This document shows positions 40,896-51,749 of a stretch of DNA of 64,000 nucleotides, one piece after another. Below the pieces are notes generated by a model. The model was not told the DNA's origin and ran no database searches. It saw nothing but the letters and a program-made list of their open reading frames with translations. Source of the DNA: an uncultured Roseobacter sp. (GTDB lineage Bacteria; Pseudomonadota; Alphaproteobacteria; Rhodobacterales; Rhodobacteraceae); contig NZ_CANLYL010000016.1 in the NCBI RefSeq assembly GCF_947495275.1, positions 1-64,000 on the forward strand, in the 5' to 3' direction. Both the position numbers and the translations under genes were made by a program. The number at the start of each line of letters is the position of its first letter. Positions within the stretch are counted from its first letter, which is position 1.

Positions 40896-41043
40896 ACCCC
40901 AAATCCGTTCGTCCGAGCAACAGCCCGACACTGGCCGGAAGGACATGCTCGCCGACCAGATCATGCAGCTTTTGCAGGATATCGGTTTTCTGCCAAGCAG
41001 GTCAGATGACCAGACGCCAGGTAGACTGAATGAAAAAGCTTGA
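40882..41043 (+). CDS. Small ORF 1 between bchX and bchY, unknown function
   Basis: A 53-codon frame beginning [11 protein letters not shown], with a strong GGAGGT six bases before the first ATG, inside the 3' end of bchX. The product is polar, with a predicted short amphipathic helix DMLADQIMQLLQDIGFL near residues 21-37, and no cysteine. It overlaps bchX by 14 bases and the next small ORF by 14 bases. Not recognised. The ribosome site and the unbroken chain of overlaps support real translation. Confidence 0.5.
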   Translation: MMMHEPQIRSSEQQPDTGRKDMLADQIMQLLQDIGFLPSRSDDQTPGRLNEKA

Positions 41044-41206
41044 TCATTTCACACACAGTCAACTCGCGGTGGACCGTGGGGCGCGGATGTGTGCGCAGTC
41101 GGACGCGCGATCAGAGTCCAGTCAGGAAGCGATAGAACAGTCGCGAGAGTTGGCCGATGAATTGACGAGCGATCAAAGCCCCGATCAACGGGTAAAGCCC
41201 GAGTGA
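41030..41206 (+). CDS. Small ORF 2 between bchX and bchY, unknown function
   Basis: A 58-codon frame beginning MKKLDHFTHSQ, acidic and glutamine/serine-rich toward the C-terminus (SSQEAIEQSRELADEL). It starts 14 bases before the end of small ORF 1 and its TGA overlaps the bchY GTG by three bases. Not recognised. It may act as a translation-coupling leader for bchY or as a small partner of chlorophyllide reductase; no direct evidence for either. Confidence 0.45.
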   Translation: MKKLDHFTHSQLAVDRGARMCAQSDARSESSQEAIEQSRELADELTSDQSPDQRVKPE

Positions 41207-42783
41207 AAAACGAGATCACATATGACGACGCGGACAGCGTGCAAGTGATCAAAGGTCATCCCAACGGGGATATCCAACGGGCCCCCACGGGCGCGCACGA
41301 AACGGCGGCGCCGGAACAGGGGTGTCACTCCGGCGGCGATATGGCGGAGGCGGCGCGGCTGGCCGGAAAGTCAGAGATACTCGATAAATTCAGAGCGGAT
41401 TACCCGATAGGCCCACACGACAAACCCCAATCGATGTGCCCGGCCTTCGGGTCTTTGCGCGTGGGATTGCGGATGAAGCGTGTCGCGACGGTGCTGTCGG
41501 GTTCAGCCTGTTGCGTCTATGGCCTGACCTTTGTGTCGCATTTTTACGGCGCGCGCCGGTCGGTCGGCTATGTGCCGTTCAATTCCGAAACGCTTGTGAC
41601 AGGTAAGCTCTTTGAAGACATCCGCGAGAGCGTGCATGAGCTGGCGGACCCGGATCGGTATGACGCAATTGTGGTGACCAACTTATGTGTCCCTACGGCG
41701 AGCGGGGTTCCGCTGCGGTTGTTGCCGGATGAAATCAATGGCGTGCGTATTGTGGGCATCGACGTGCCCGGCTTTGGCGTGCCCACCCACGCCGAGGCCA
41801 AGGACGTGTTGGCAGGCGCGATGCTGGAATACGCCCGCAAAGAGATCGAGGCTGGGCCTGTTGCGCGTCCCAAGGGCGGCAAACATGACCGCCCGACCGT
41901 GGCGATGCTGGGCGAGATGTTCCCGGCCGACCCAATGATGATCGGGCAGATGCTCAGCCCCATGGGGCTGGCCGCAGGGCCCGTTGTGCCCTGTCGCGAG
42001 TGGCGCGAATTATACGCAGCACTTGATTGTGGCGTCGTGGCCGCGATCCATCCTTTCTACACCGATGCCGTGCGCCAGTTTCAGGCGGCGGGCCGCGCGG
42101 TTGTCGGCTCCGCCCCGGTGGGTCGCGATGGGACGGCATCGTGGTTGGCGGCTATAGGCGCGGCTTATGGTGTTGCGGCTGACAAGATCGCGGCTGCCCA
42201 AAACGCTGTTCTGCCAGCGATTGCCGGTGCGCTTGCCGGCAAACCGATCGACGGGACGATCACGTTGTCGGGCTACGAGGGCTCGGAACTTCTGGTTGCC
42301 CGTCTGCTGATCGAAAGTGGCGCGAAGGTTCCTTATGTCGGTACGGCCTGCGCCAAGTCGCCGTGGTCGGAGGATGATGCGGATTGGCTGATGGCAAAGG
42401 GCACAAAGGTTCAGTTCCGCGCATCGCTTGAAGATGATTGCGCCGCGATGGAGGCGATCCAGCCCGATCTGGCCATCGGCACGACACCTGTTGTGCAGAA
42501 AGCCAAGCAAAAGGGCATTCCCGCCCTCTATTTCACCAACCTGATTTCGGCACGTCCCCTGATGGGTGTTGCCGGTGCCGGATCATTGGCTGAGGTGATC
42601 AACGCGGCGATCGCCAACAAGGGCCGTATGAACCGGATGAAAGCCTTTTTCGAAGGTGTTGGCCACGAAGATACTGCAGGCGTCTGGGAGGGCACGCCCA
42701 ACCTGCGACCTGATTTCCGCGCCCAGCATCAAAAGAAGCTCGACAAGCAAGCCAGGGCGGCAAAGGCCGCGCAGATGGTATGA
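41203..42783 (+). CDS. bchY: Chlorophyllide reductase subunit Y
   Basis: A 526-residue NifD-like subunit of chlorophyllide reductase. Seen: conserved cysteines in QSMCPAFGSLR, SGSACCVYG and NLCVPTASGVP, candidate ligands of the 4Fe-4S cluster shared with BchZ, and a further one in the N-terminal EQGCHSGGD. The GTG start overlaps the stop of the upstream small ORF. The first 45 or so residues are polar and look variable. Followed by bchZ after 46 bases. Confidence 0.94.
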   Translation: MKNEITYDDADSVQVIKGHPNGDIQRAPTGAHETAAPEQGCHSGGDMAEAARLAGKSEILDKFRADYPIGPHDKPQSMCPAFGSLRVGLRMKRVATVLSGSACCVYGLTFVSHFYGARRSVGYVPFNSETLVTGKLFEDIRESVHELADPDRYDAIVVTNLCVPTASGVPLRLLPDEINGVRIVGIDVPGFGVPTHAEAKDVLAGAMLEYARKEIEAGPVARPKGGKHDRPTVAMLGEMFPADPMMIGQMLSPMGLAAGPVVPCREWRELYAALDCGVVAAIHPFYTDAVRQFQAAGRAVVGSAPVGRDGTASWLAAIGAAYGVAADKIAAAQNAVLPAIAGALAGKPIDGTITLSGYEGSELLVARLLIESGAKVPYVGTACAKSPWSEDDADWLMAKGTKVQFRASLEDDCAAMEAIQPDLAIGTTPVVQKAKQKGIPALYFTNLISARPLMGVAGAGSLAEVINAAIANKGRMNRMKAFFEGVGHEDTAGVWEGTPNLRPDFRAQHQKKLDKQARAAKAAQMV

Positions 42784-42802
42784 GGTGTGCAACTCCATAT
42801 AA

Positions 42803-44547
<1,745 letters not shown>

Positions 44548-44731
44548 ACGATCTCGCGCCGCGGGGCTGGCAAGGCCGGCGGCGCGACCCGACTGCTCGA
44601 CCGACGTGCGCCTGTCGAGTTCAAAGACTGTCCGCCTCTCAACAAGGTGAGCAGACCCCCGAGGGGGGTAACCCCCAAAGGACCCGGCCGCGGGGTGCGC
44701 GGCGTCAGCATAGCGTTCCGGAGGAATACTT
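44548..44731 (+). other. pufQ-pufB leader with competing G/C arms
   Basis: A 184-base untranslated gap, strongly GC-rich. It holds three consecutive arms, CCCCC at 44656-44660, GGGGGG at 44663-44668 and CCCCC at 44672-44676, so the middle arm can pair with either neighbour. In Rhodobacter this gap holds mRNA processing signals that set pufBA levels. GGAGGA stands before pufB. Confidence 0.5.
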
Positions 44732-44884
44732 ATGGCTGATAATACCGACCTGTCCTTCACAGGTCTCACAGACGAACAGGCGCAGGAACTGCATTCCGTC
44801 TACATGAGTGGCCTCTGGCTATTCTCGGCGGTGGCTGTGGTCGCACATTTGGCGACCTACATCTGGCGTCCTTGGTTCGGTTAA
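44732..44884 (+). CDS. pufB: LH1 antenna beta polypeptide
   Basis: A 50-residue protein with one membrane helix that binds bacteriochlorophyll in the core antenna ring. Seen: polar N-terminus, [20 protein letters not shown], the bacteriochlorophyll-ligating histidine in [15 protein letters not shown] and the conserved C-terminal tryptophans. Preceded by GGAGGA. Too short for usual ORF lists but unmistakable. Thirteen bases separate it from the pufA start. Confidence 0.95.
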   Translation: MADNTDLSFTGLTDEQAQELHSVYMSGLWLFSAVAVVAHLATYIWRPWFG

Positions 44885-44896
44885 GGAGAGATGGAT

Positions 44897-45055
44897 ATGG
44901 CAAAGTTCTACAAGATCTGGCTCATCTTCGACCCCCGTCGCGTTTTCGTGGCGCAGGGCGTGTTCCTCTTCCTTTTGGCTGCAATGATCCACCTTGTGGT
45001 GCTCAGCAGCGGCCTGAACTGGTTCGAGGCGGCAGCTGCCGCAGGTGGTCAGTAA
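44897..45055 (+). CDS. pufA: LH1 antenna alpha polypeptide
   Basis: A 52-residue single-helix protein that pairs with PufB around the reaction centre. Seen: [20 protein letters not shown] at the N-terminus and the ligand histidine in [13 protein letters not shown]. An ATG two codons earlier (44891) is in frame but abuts the AAGGAG site, so 44897 is preferred. Followed by the pufA-pufL hairpin. Confidence 0.95.
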   Translation: MAKFYKIWLIFDPRRVFVAQGVFLFLLAAMIHLVVLSSGLNWFEAAAAAGGQ

Positions 45056-45106
45056 ATCCTGAGCGCTCGGCAAGGCGTGCTTTTGATCGACTGACAACAA
45101 AATACT

Positions 45107-45143
45107 GCTGCGGGCGGCCTGAGTGTGCGCCTCTGCCCGCAGC
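45107..45143 (+). other. pufA-pufL intercistronic hairpin
   Basis: Perfect arms GCTGCGGGC (45107-45115) and GCCCGCAGC (45135-45143) in the 159-base gap. A hairpin here is known in Rhodobacter to protect pufBA mRNA from 3' decay, giving excess LH1 over reaction centre. No T tract follows. Confidence 0.75.
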
Positions 45144-45214
45144 GAACAAGGGACATAATAATCTGACGGCCTCCGCCTTGATCTAGGCGTGCCGCACACA
45201 CGCGGAGAGTGAAG

Positions 45215-46063
45215 ATGGCGTTGCTCAGCTTCGAAAGAAAATATCGCGTCCGCGGAGGGACGCTGATTGGCGGCGATCTGTTCGACTTCTGGGTGGGTCC
45301 GTTTTACGTGGGCTTCTTCGGCGTTACGACGACCTTTTTCGCCCTGTTGGGGACAATCCTGATTTTCTGGGGCGCTAGCCAGCAGGGGACTTTCAATCCC
45401 TGGCTGATCAATATTGCGCCACCTGATCTGAGCTACGGGTTGGGGCTGGCACCGTTGATGGAAGGCGGGCTCTGGCAGATCATCACGATTTGCGCCACCG
45501 GCGCTTTCATCTCCTGGGCGCTGCGCGAAGTTGAGATTTGCCGCAAGCTGGGCATGGGCTATCACGTGCCTGCCGGATTCTCCTTCGCAATCCTCGCTTA
45601 CATGACCCTTGTGATCTTCCGCCCGTTGCTGATGGGCGCTTGGGGGCATGGGTTTCCTTATGGGATATTCAGCCACCTCGATTGGGTCAGCAACACCGGC
45701 TACGCCTATCTGCATTTCCACTATAACCCGGCGCATATGCTGGCGGTGACGCTCTTTTTCACAACCACGCTGGCGCTGGCGCTGCATGGCGGGTTGATCC
45801 TGTCCGCGGCCAACCCGGAGAAGGGCGAAGAGGCCAAGACGCCAGATCACGAAGACACCTTCTTTCGCGATTTCATCGGTTATTCCATTGGCACATTGGG
45901 CATCCACCGTCTGGGTTATCTGCTGGCGATCAACGCGGTCTTCTTCTCCGCCGTCTGCATCATCATCTCCGGTCCCGTCTGGACAGCAGGCTGGCCCGAG
46001 TGGTGGAACTGGTGGCTCGACCTGCCGATCTGGGGTGAACCCGTCGCCGTGGGAGGGATGTGA
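45215..46063 (+). CDS. pufL: Photosynthetic reaction centre L subunit
   Basis: A 282-residue five-helix membrane protein that holds the active-branch cofactors of the type-II reaction centre. Seen: [20 protein letters not shown] near the N-terminus, [20 protein letters not shown] in the middle, [20 protein letters not shown] with bacteriochlorophyll and iron-ligand histidines, and [20 protein letters not shown]. The ATG at 45215 gives the exact family length and has CGGAG at good spacing. Overlaps none; the pufM start follows two bases after its stop. Confidence 0.97.
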   Translation: MALLSFERKYRVRGGTLIGGDLFDFWVGPFYVGFFGVTTTFFALLGTILIFWGASQQGTFNPWLINIAPPDLSYGLGLAPLMEGGLWQIITICATGAFISWALREVEICRKLGMGYHVPAGFSFAILAYMTLVIFRPLLMGAWGHGFPYGIFSHLDWVSNTGYAYLHFHYNPAHMLAVTLFFTTTLALALHGGLILSAANPEKGEEAKTPDHEDTFFRDFIGYSIGTLGIHRLGYLLAINAVFFSAVCIIISGPVWTAGWPEWWNWWLDLPIWGEPVAVGGM

Positions 46064-46065
46064 TC

Positions 46066-47061
46066 ATGATGTATCCTGAATATCAGAATATTTTCACACA
46101 GGTGCAGGTTCAGGGCACGCCCGAAATGGGCATGGATGACGCCGGCAACAACATGATGGAAGAGCGGGTCGGCAAACCGTTTTTCAACACGCTCGCGGGC
46201 CTTTTTGGCAACGGCCAGATCGGCCCCTATTACTGGGGCTGGACCAGCATGGTCGCCTTTGGCACGGGGCTTGCGTGGTTCTTTATCGTGGGCTTCAACA
46301 TGCTGGCGCAGGTCGGCTGGTCAATCCCGCAGTTCATCCGGCAGCTTTTCTGGCTGGCGCTTGAACCCCCCTCCCCGGAATACGGGCTGACGATGCCGCC
46401 GCTGAATGACGGCGGATGGTATATCATCGCCAGTTTCTTTTTACTGATCTCGGTGATGACATGGCTCTTGCGGGCCTATTTGCTGGCCGAACAGCACAAG
46501 ATGGGCAAGCATATCTTCTGGGGGTTTGCCGCCGCTGTCTGGTTGTTCCTTGTGCTGGGTCTCTTTCGTCCGATCCTGATGGGATCGTGGTCGGAGGCGG
46601 TGCCTTACGGCATTTTCCCGCACCTTGACTGGACCACGGCGTTTTCGATCCGCTACGGCAACCTCTATTACAACCCCTTCCACTGTCTGAGCATCGTGTT
46701 CCTTTATGGCTCCGTGCTGCTGTTTTGTATGCACGGCGGCACCATTCTGGCGGTCACACGTTACGGCGGCGACCGTGAGCTGGAGCAGATTTACGACCGT
46801 GGTACCGCAACTGAACGCGCGGCCCTCTTCTGGCGCTGGACCATGGGTTTCAACGCCACCATGGAAGGCATCCACCGCTGGGCGTGGTGGTTTGCCGTGC
46901 TGACCCCCATCACCGGCGGTATCGGCATCCTGCTCACCGGCACGGTGGTCGACAACTGGTTCATCTGGGCGCAGGAACACAACTTCGCACCGATCTATGA
47001 CGGGTCCTACGGCTACGCGGATTACGGCTCCTATGAGGCCTTTATCGGGAAGGAGAACTGA
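46066..47061 (+). CDS. pufM: Photosynthetic reaction centre M subunit
   Basis: A 331-residue partner of PufL. Seen: [17 protein letters not shown] at the N-terminus, [40 protein letters not shown], and [20 protein letters not shown] with iron- and quinone-site residues. Two adjacent ATGs (46066, 46069) are possible starts behind GGGAGG; a GTG at 46060 overlapping the pufL stop is less likely. Two bases separate it from pufC. Confidence 0.97.
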   Translation: MMYPEYQNIFTQVQVQGTPEMGMDDAGNNMMEERVGKPFFNTLAGLFGNGQIGPYYWGWTSMVAFGTGLAWFFIVGFNMLAQVGWSIPQFIRQLFWLALEPPSPEYGLTMPPLNDGGWYIIASFFLLISVMTWLLRAYLLAEQHKMGKHIFWGFAAAVWLFLVLGLFRPILMGSWSEAVPYGIFPHLDWTTAFSIRYGNLYYNPFHCLSIVFLYGSVLLFCMHGGTILAVTRYGGDRELEQIYDRGTATERAALFWRWTMGFNATMEGIHRWAWWFAVLTPITGGIGILLTGTVVDNWFIWAQEHNFAPIYDGSYGYADYGSYEAFIGKEN

Positions 47062-47063
47062 TC

Positions 47064-48179
47064 ATGCTGCCCAAGTGGTTTGACAAATGGAACAAGGACA
47101 ACCCGACGAATATCTTCGGACCGGCCATTCTGGTCGGCGTGGCAGGAGGTGCTATCTTCGCCGCGGCCATGGTTGTGGCCTGGGGTAATCCGGCGCAAAC
47201 GGCTTCCTTGCAAACGGGGCCAAGGGGTACAGGCATGTCTGTGCCGGAGTTCAACGTTGTGCGCACCCTGCCTGACCCGACAATCGAGGATTACTACACC
47301 GAAGAACCCTATGTTCCCGAAGGTGGCGAAGAGTTGGCAGGGGACATCTATGAAAATGTCCAGGTGTTGGGCGCATTGACGGATGACAATTTCAACCGTG
47401 TGATGGCGGCTATGACGCAATGGGTCTCGCCGGAAGAGGGCTGTGCCTACTGTCACGGAGATGGCGATCTGGAAACCTATGGTGAGGATACGCTTTATAC
47501 CAAGGTCGTCGCCCGTCGCATGATCGAGATGACTCAGAACATCAATGAAAACTGGGACGGTCACGTGAACGCCGAAAAGCAGGTTGGCGTGAATTGCTAC
47601 ACCTGCCATCGCGGCGAGAACGTGCCATCGGAAATCTGGTTCAAGATTTCGCCGGTGAATGCTTCGGCGGAAGGCTGGACGGCCAATCAGAACCGGGCAA
47701 CCTCGCTCAGTCAGTCAACCTCATTGCCCTCGGATGCACTAGAGAAATACCTGCTCGATGGTGAGACCATCGCCGTGCATTCGCTGGAAAGCCGCGAGAC
47801 TGGTGTGCCGGGGGGCGAGGATTATGCCTCCATTCAGGATGCTGAACGCACCTATTCGCTGATGAATTACTTCGCCAACAGCCTCGGGGTGAATTGTGTT
47901 TTCTGTCACAACTCCCGCGCATTTTACGACGGCAGCCAGGTGACACCGCAGTGGAGCACGGCAAGCCTTGGCATTCTGATGGTGCAGGAATTGAATAATG
48001 ATTACCTCGTGCCGCTGGCGGAAACCTATCCTGAAGAGCGCCTTGGCCCGATCTATGCGGATGCCCCGAAAGCGGCCTGCAAGACCTGCCACAAGGGCTA
48101 CCAGCAACCCATGCAGGGGATGAACGTAATAGCAGACTGGCCTGAGCTCGCGACGACTGAGACCCCGGTCTACGAATGA
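47064..48179 (+). CDS. pufC: Reaction-centre tetraheme cytochrome c subunit
   Basis: A 371-residue periplasmic cytochrome that docks on the reaction centre and re-reduces the special pair. Seen: four haem motifs, CAYCH, CYTCH, CVFCH and CKTCH, spread from about residue 130 to 348. The N-terminus has one hydrophobic helix (about residues 18-40) with no lipobox cysteine, so it is probably anchored by an uncleaved helix rather than as a lipoprotein. Last puf gene; followed by a 224-base gap with hairpins. Confidence 0.95.
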   Translation: MLPKWFDKWNKDNPTNIFGPAILVGVAGGAIFAAAMVVAWGNPAQTASLQTGPRGTGMSVPEFNVVRTLPDPTIEDYYTEEPYVPEGGEELAGDIYENVQVLGALTDDNFNRVMAAMTQWVSPEEGCAYCHGDGDLETYGEDTLYTKVVARRMIEMTQNINENWDGHVNAEKQVGVNCYTCHRGENVPSEIWFKISPVNASAEGWTANQNRATSLSQSTSLPSDALEKYLLDGETIAVHSLESRETGVPGGEDYASIQDAERTYSLMNYFANSLGVNCVFCHNSRAFYDGSQVTPQWSTASLGILMVQELNNDYLVPLAETYPEERLGPIYADAPKAACKTCHKGYQQPMQGMNVIADWPELATTETPVYE

Positions 48180-48180
48180 G

Positions 48181-48333
48181 GTCAGGGGCGGTGTTCAGAT
48201 CGCCCCTGACTCAGCCGCGCACGGATCATCGGCTTCCTTGATCCGGGCTAAGGGGTCCTAGGCACCCCTGTTCCCTTCCTGTTGGCTACAGGAACCTGAC
48301 GTCGCAACCGGGCTCACCCCCGGATGCGACGTC
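48181..48333 (+). other. Four consecutive hairpins between pufC and dxs
   Basis: Perfect inverted repeats follow each other: GTCAGGGGCG/CGCCCCTGAC (48181-48210), AGGGGT/ACCCCT (48251-48269), TTCCTGT/ACAGGAA (48276-48294) and GACGTCGCA-CCGGG/CCCGG-TGCGACGTC (48298-48333). None ends in a T tract. The first may protect the puf mRNA end or act as a weak terminator; the others could form a leader for dxs. Confidence 0.6.
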
Positions 48334-48403
48334 AACTTTCCCGAGGGGCGGAAACCGGGCTTTGGCAAGAGCCCCGTGTCCCTCAAGACAGGAGATGTGC
48401 GCA

Positions 48404-50350
48404 ATGACCAAGATAAACACACCAACCCTCGACCGCGTGGCAGGTCCGGCGGACCTGCGCCAGATGACGGATCGCGAATTGGCGGATGTCGCCACTGAAC
48501 TGCGCGCCGAAGTGATCGATGCCGTCAGCCACACCGGCGGGCATCTGGGATCTTCTCTGGGCGTCGTTGAATTGTCCGTTGCCATTCACGCGGTGTTCGA
48601 CACGCCACGTGACAAGCTGGTCTGGGATGTGGGGCATCAGTGCTACCCGCATAAAATCCTGACGGGCAGACGTGATCGCATGCCGACGCTGCGGCAGGGT
48701 GGGGGGCTTTCGGGCTTCACCAAACGCGCTGAATCCGAATACGACCCCTTTGGGGCGGCGCATTCCAGTACCTCCATTTCCGCAGCCCTCGGGTTCACCA
48801 TCGGGCGCGATATGGGTCAGCCGACGGGTGACGCGGTGGCCGTGATCGGCGATGGCTCGATCAGTGCGGGTATGGCCTATGAGGCATTGAACAATGCAGG
48901 CTCGGAAGGGCGGCGCATGTTCGTGATCCTAAATGACAACGAGATGTCGATTGCCCCACCCGTTGGCGCGATGTCCTCCTACCTCTCTTCGCTCTCCGAT
49001 CTGACACGCAAAGGCCCCTTTGGCGGATTGGTCGCCGTGGCCGAAGGGATGGAGCAACTGGCCCCCAAACCGGTCCGCGAAGGCGCGCGGCGCGCGCGCG
49101 AAATGGTCACCGGGCTGGAAAGCCGTGGCACCTTTTTTGAAGAGCTTGGGTTTGATTACATCGGTCCCATCGACGGGCATGACATGAACCAGTTGCTGAG
49201 CGTACTGCGCAGTGCCCGTGCGCGCGCAACTGGCCCGGTCCTGATCCACTGCTGTACCGTCAAAGGCAAAGGGTACGCGCCGGCTGAAGGATCAGCCGAC
49301 AAATACCATGGTGTGTCGAAATTCGACGTGGATACCGGCGTGCAATCCAAGGCCAAGGCAAATGCGCCGTCCTACACCGGCGTATTCGGTGATGCGCTGA
49401 CAGAGGCCGCCGCGCGTGACCCCAGAATCGTCGCCGTGACAGCCGCCATGCCAAGCGGCACCGGTGTGGACCGCATGGCCAAGCGGTTCCCGGCACGGGT
49501 TTTTGACGTAGGCATTGCCGAACAGCACGGCGTGACCTTTGCCGCTGGCATGGCTGCGAGCGGGCTGAGGCCGTTTTGTGCGATCTATTCCACCTTCCTG
49601 CAACGCGGATACGATCAGGTGGTGCATGATGTGGCGCTGCAAGGCCTGCCGGTCCGGTTTGCCATCGACCGGGCGGGGCTCGTGGGTGCAGACGGCGCAA
49701 CACATGCGGGCGCTTTTGACATCGGGTATCTTGGGGCGCTGCCGGGTATGGTCGTCATGGCCGCAGCGGATGAGGCCGAACTTGTGCATATGGTCGAAAC
49801 CGCTGCCGCACATGACAGCGGACCCATCGCCTTTCGCTATCCACGCGGCAATGGCACCGGTGTCGCACTGCCTGAAAAAGGCGAGGTGCTTGAAATCGGC
49901 AAAGGCCGTATGATCGAAGGAGGACAGGGAGACGTGGCGCTCTTGTCGCTTGGCACGCATCTTGGAGAATGCGACGCGGCCCGCACAATCCTTGAAGCAG
50001 AAGGCATCAGCGTTTCAATCGCTGATGCCCGCTTTGCCAAGCCGCTTGATATGGCGTTGATCACCACTCTATCTCAGTCACATAGCGCGCTGATCACGGT
50101 TGAACAGGGGGCCAAAGGCGGTTTCGGTGCGATGGTGCTGCAGGAAATGGCGGCCCATGGGTTGCTTGATCACGGATGCCGCCTGCGCACGTTGTGCCTG
50201 CCGGACAGATTTATTGATCAGGCAGCACCGGCTGAGATGTACAGGGATGCCGGTGTTGACGCCGAAGGGATCGTGCAAACGGTGATGGATGCGCTTCAAC
50301 ATGATCGCAAGGTGATTGATCTCGGCCTCGCCCGGCATACCCGCGACTGA
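48404..50350 (+). CDS. dxs: 1-deoxy-D-xylulose-5-phosphate synthase
   Basis: A 648-residue thiamine-diphosphate enzyme, first step of the MEP isoprenoid pathway from pyruvate and glyceraldehyde-3-phosphate. Seen: [16 protein letters not shown] near the N-terminus, the TPP motif [18 protein letters not shown] near residue 147, and [19 protein letters not shown] in the pyrimidine-binding domain. Start chosen at 48404 (MTKINTP) behind CAGGAGA; a frame from 48362 exists. Its place at the end of the superoperon links isoprenoid supply to photosynthesis. Paralogues elsewhere are possible. Confidence 0.95.
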   Translation: MTKINTPTLDRVAGPADLRQMTDRELADVATELRAEVIDAVSHTGGHLGSSLGVVELSVAIHAVFDTPRDKLVWDVGHQCYPHKILTGRRDRMPTLRQGGGLSGFTKRAESEYDPFGAAHSSTSISAALGFTIGRDMGQPTGDAVAVIGDGSISAGMAYEALNNAGSEGRRMFVILNDNEMSIAPPVGAMSSYLSSLSDLTRKGPFGGLVAVAEGMEQLAPKPVREGARRAREMVTGLESRGTFFEELGFDYIGPIDGHDMNQLLSVLRSARARATGPVLIHCCTVKGKGYAPAEGSADKYHGVSKFDVDTGVQSKAKANAPSYTGVFGDALTEAAARDPRIVAVTAAMPSGTGVDRMAKRFPARVFDVGIAEQHGVTFAAGMAASGLRPFCAIYSTFLQRGYDQVVHDVALQGLPVRFAIDRAGLVGADGATHAGAFDIGYLGALPGMVVMAAADEAELVHMVETAAAHDSGPIAFRYPRGNGTGVALPEKGEVLEIGKGRMIEGGQGDVALLSLGTHLGECDAARTILEAEGISVSIADARFAKPLDMALITTLSQSHSALITVEQGAKGGFGAMVLQEMAAHGLLDHGCRLRTLCLPDRFIDQAAPAEMYRDAGVDAEGIVQTVMDALQHDRKVIDLGLARHTRD

Positions 50351-50352
50351 CG

Positions 50353-51372
50353 TCAGGCATTCTGATCGCGCCAGCAGGGCAGCAAATCACCCGGCGCGGG
50401 CGTTGCATGAAAGACGGCACGGGCGATGGCGCGCGACAGGCACAGTGATGCCGCATGCCCGATCAGACCCGCATCGCCCGCCGGTTTCGCGCCTGTGGAC
50501 AGGGCAAAGACCAGATCCCCATCCCCCGGAGTGTGCGCCGGAACAATTGCGCGGGCTATGCCGTCATGGGCGGCGACGGCCACGCGGTGGCATTGGGATT
50601 TGCTCAGTCGCGCATCTGTTGCAACTATGGCGATTGTCGTATTGCCACCCTGAGAGACCAAATCGCGTTTGCGGCTGGGCAGGTCAAGACCCAGACCGGA
50701 ACGGCTGTCTGGCCCGAACCCCCCGAATTCGGTGCCAATTTCATAAGGTGCCGCATAGAAATGGCGATCCCCCGGTGTGGTTGCCGAGCCCAGCGGGTTG
50801 GCGGCGACCAAAGCGCCGACCATGCTGCCGTCGTCCAGTCGCAGAGAGGCTGAACCCAATCCACCTTTGAGCATTCCGGTCAGCGCACCGGTGCCTGCGC
50901 CAGCGGTGCCAAGGTCAAATTCAGCGCGTGCCGCATCAAAGGCCGCGCGGCCCAGTGCTGCATATGGGTTCTGTGTCCAATCTTTCTGACCGCCATTCAG
51001 CAGATCAAAGAGAATGGCCCCCGGCACAATCGGAACTCTGACCGGGCCCACCGGAAAACCGCGCCCGTTGGCCCTGAGCCCGTCAACTACGCCGGAACAG
51101 GCATCCAGCCCGAACGCGGACCCACCCGAGAGCACCAGCGCGTCTACTTCTGTCACGGTTTTGTCCGGTGCCAGCAAATCCGTTTCCCGCGTGCCCGGTG
51201 CGCCGCCCATCACATGGACAGAGGCCACGAAAGGCGCGTCCGCCGTGACAACCGTGCAGCCTGATTTCAGCGCGGCATCCTGCGCGTTTCCGACACGCAG
51301 GCCAGTAACATCGGTGATCAGATTACGGCGGCCCGGTTCCATCATCCGGCGTCTTCGCAGAAGGCTTCCCAT
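50353..51372 (-). CDS. P1/S58-family aminopeptidase-like protein
   Basis: A 339-residue protein of the DmpA/BapA family (peptidase S58), self-cleaving N-terminal-nucleophile hydrolases acting on beta-peptides, D-amino-acid peptides or amides. Seen: ITDVTGLRVGNAQD near the N-terminus, VLSGGSAFGLDACSGV near residues 78-93, and the candidate autocleavage site GGNTTIAIVATDA near residue 242, where a threonine would be the nucleophile. A start at 51345 or 51342 is possible. Ends three bases from the dxs stop, convergent. Substrate unknown; neighbouring peptide transporter genes suggest imported peptides. Confidence 0.85.
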   Translation of the reverse strand: MGSLLRRRRMMEPGRRNLITDVTGLRVGNAQDAALKSGCTVVTADAPFVASVHVMGGAPGTRETDLLAPDKTVTEVDALVLSGGSAFGLDACSGVVDGLRANGRGFPVGPVRVPIVPGAILFDLLNGGQKDWTQNPYAALGRAAFDAARAEFDLGTAGAGTGALTGMLKGGLGSASLRLDDGSMVGALVAANPLGSATTPGDRHFYAAPYEIGTEFGGFGPDSRSGLGLDLPSRKRDLVSQGGNTTIAIVATDARLSKSQCHRVAVAAHDGIARAIVPAHTPGDGDLVFALSTGAKPAGDAGLIGHAASLCLSRAIARAVFHATPAPGDLLPCWRDQNA

Positions 51373-51398
51373 GGCATGATGCGTATATCCCCCATCCG

Positions 51399-51749
51399 CT
51401 AGATCCGGGGCTTTGGGGCCGCTGTTTCGGGATCACCGGTGTTTGGCTCGCCCTTGGGCTCGATCAGAAGGACTTTGCACTCGGCTCGTGCGCGGGGGCG
51501 ATGGGTCACACCTTTCGGGACAACAAAAAGCTCCCCTGCTTTTACCGGATGCGAAGCGTCTTGCAGGTCCATGATCATCTCACCTTCGAGCACAAGGAAG
51601 AAGTCATCCGTGTCCTCATGCAGATGATACGGAAACTCGCCCTGAAACCGTACCACCATGACTTCATTGTCATTGTAGTCCGCCACCACATGGGGGTCCC
51701 AGTGGCTGGTAAACTGCGCGAGTTTCTCAGCCAGATTTATCGGTTTCAT
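51399..51749 (-). CDS. Cupin-domain protein
   Basis: A 116-residue single-domain cupin. Seen: metal-site motif FPYHLHEDTDDFFLVLEGEM near residues 39-58, and the second motif FVVPKGVTHRPRA near residues 74-86. Starts four bases inside the upstream short-chain dehydrogenase gene, so the two are coupled. Small cupins of this type are often mannose-6-phosphate-isomerase-like or have no known activity; function not assigned. Confidence 0.8.
   Translation of the reverse strand: MKPINLAEKLAQFTSHWDPHVVADYNDNEVMVVRFQGEFPYHLHEDTDDFFLVLEGEMIMDLQDASHPVKAGELFVVPKGVTHRPRARAECKVLLIEPKGEPNTGDPETAAPKPRI

Noticed and set aside
44732-45055. pucBA (LH2) rather than pufBA
   Set aside because: Position between pufQ and pufL and the LH1-type sequences identify pufB and pufA; no LH2 genes were seen in the window.
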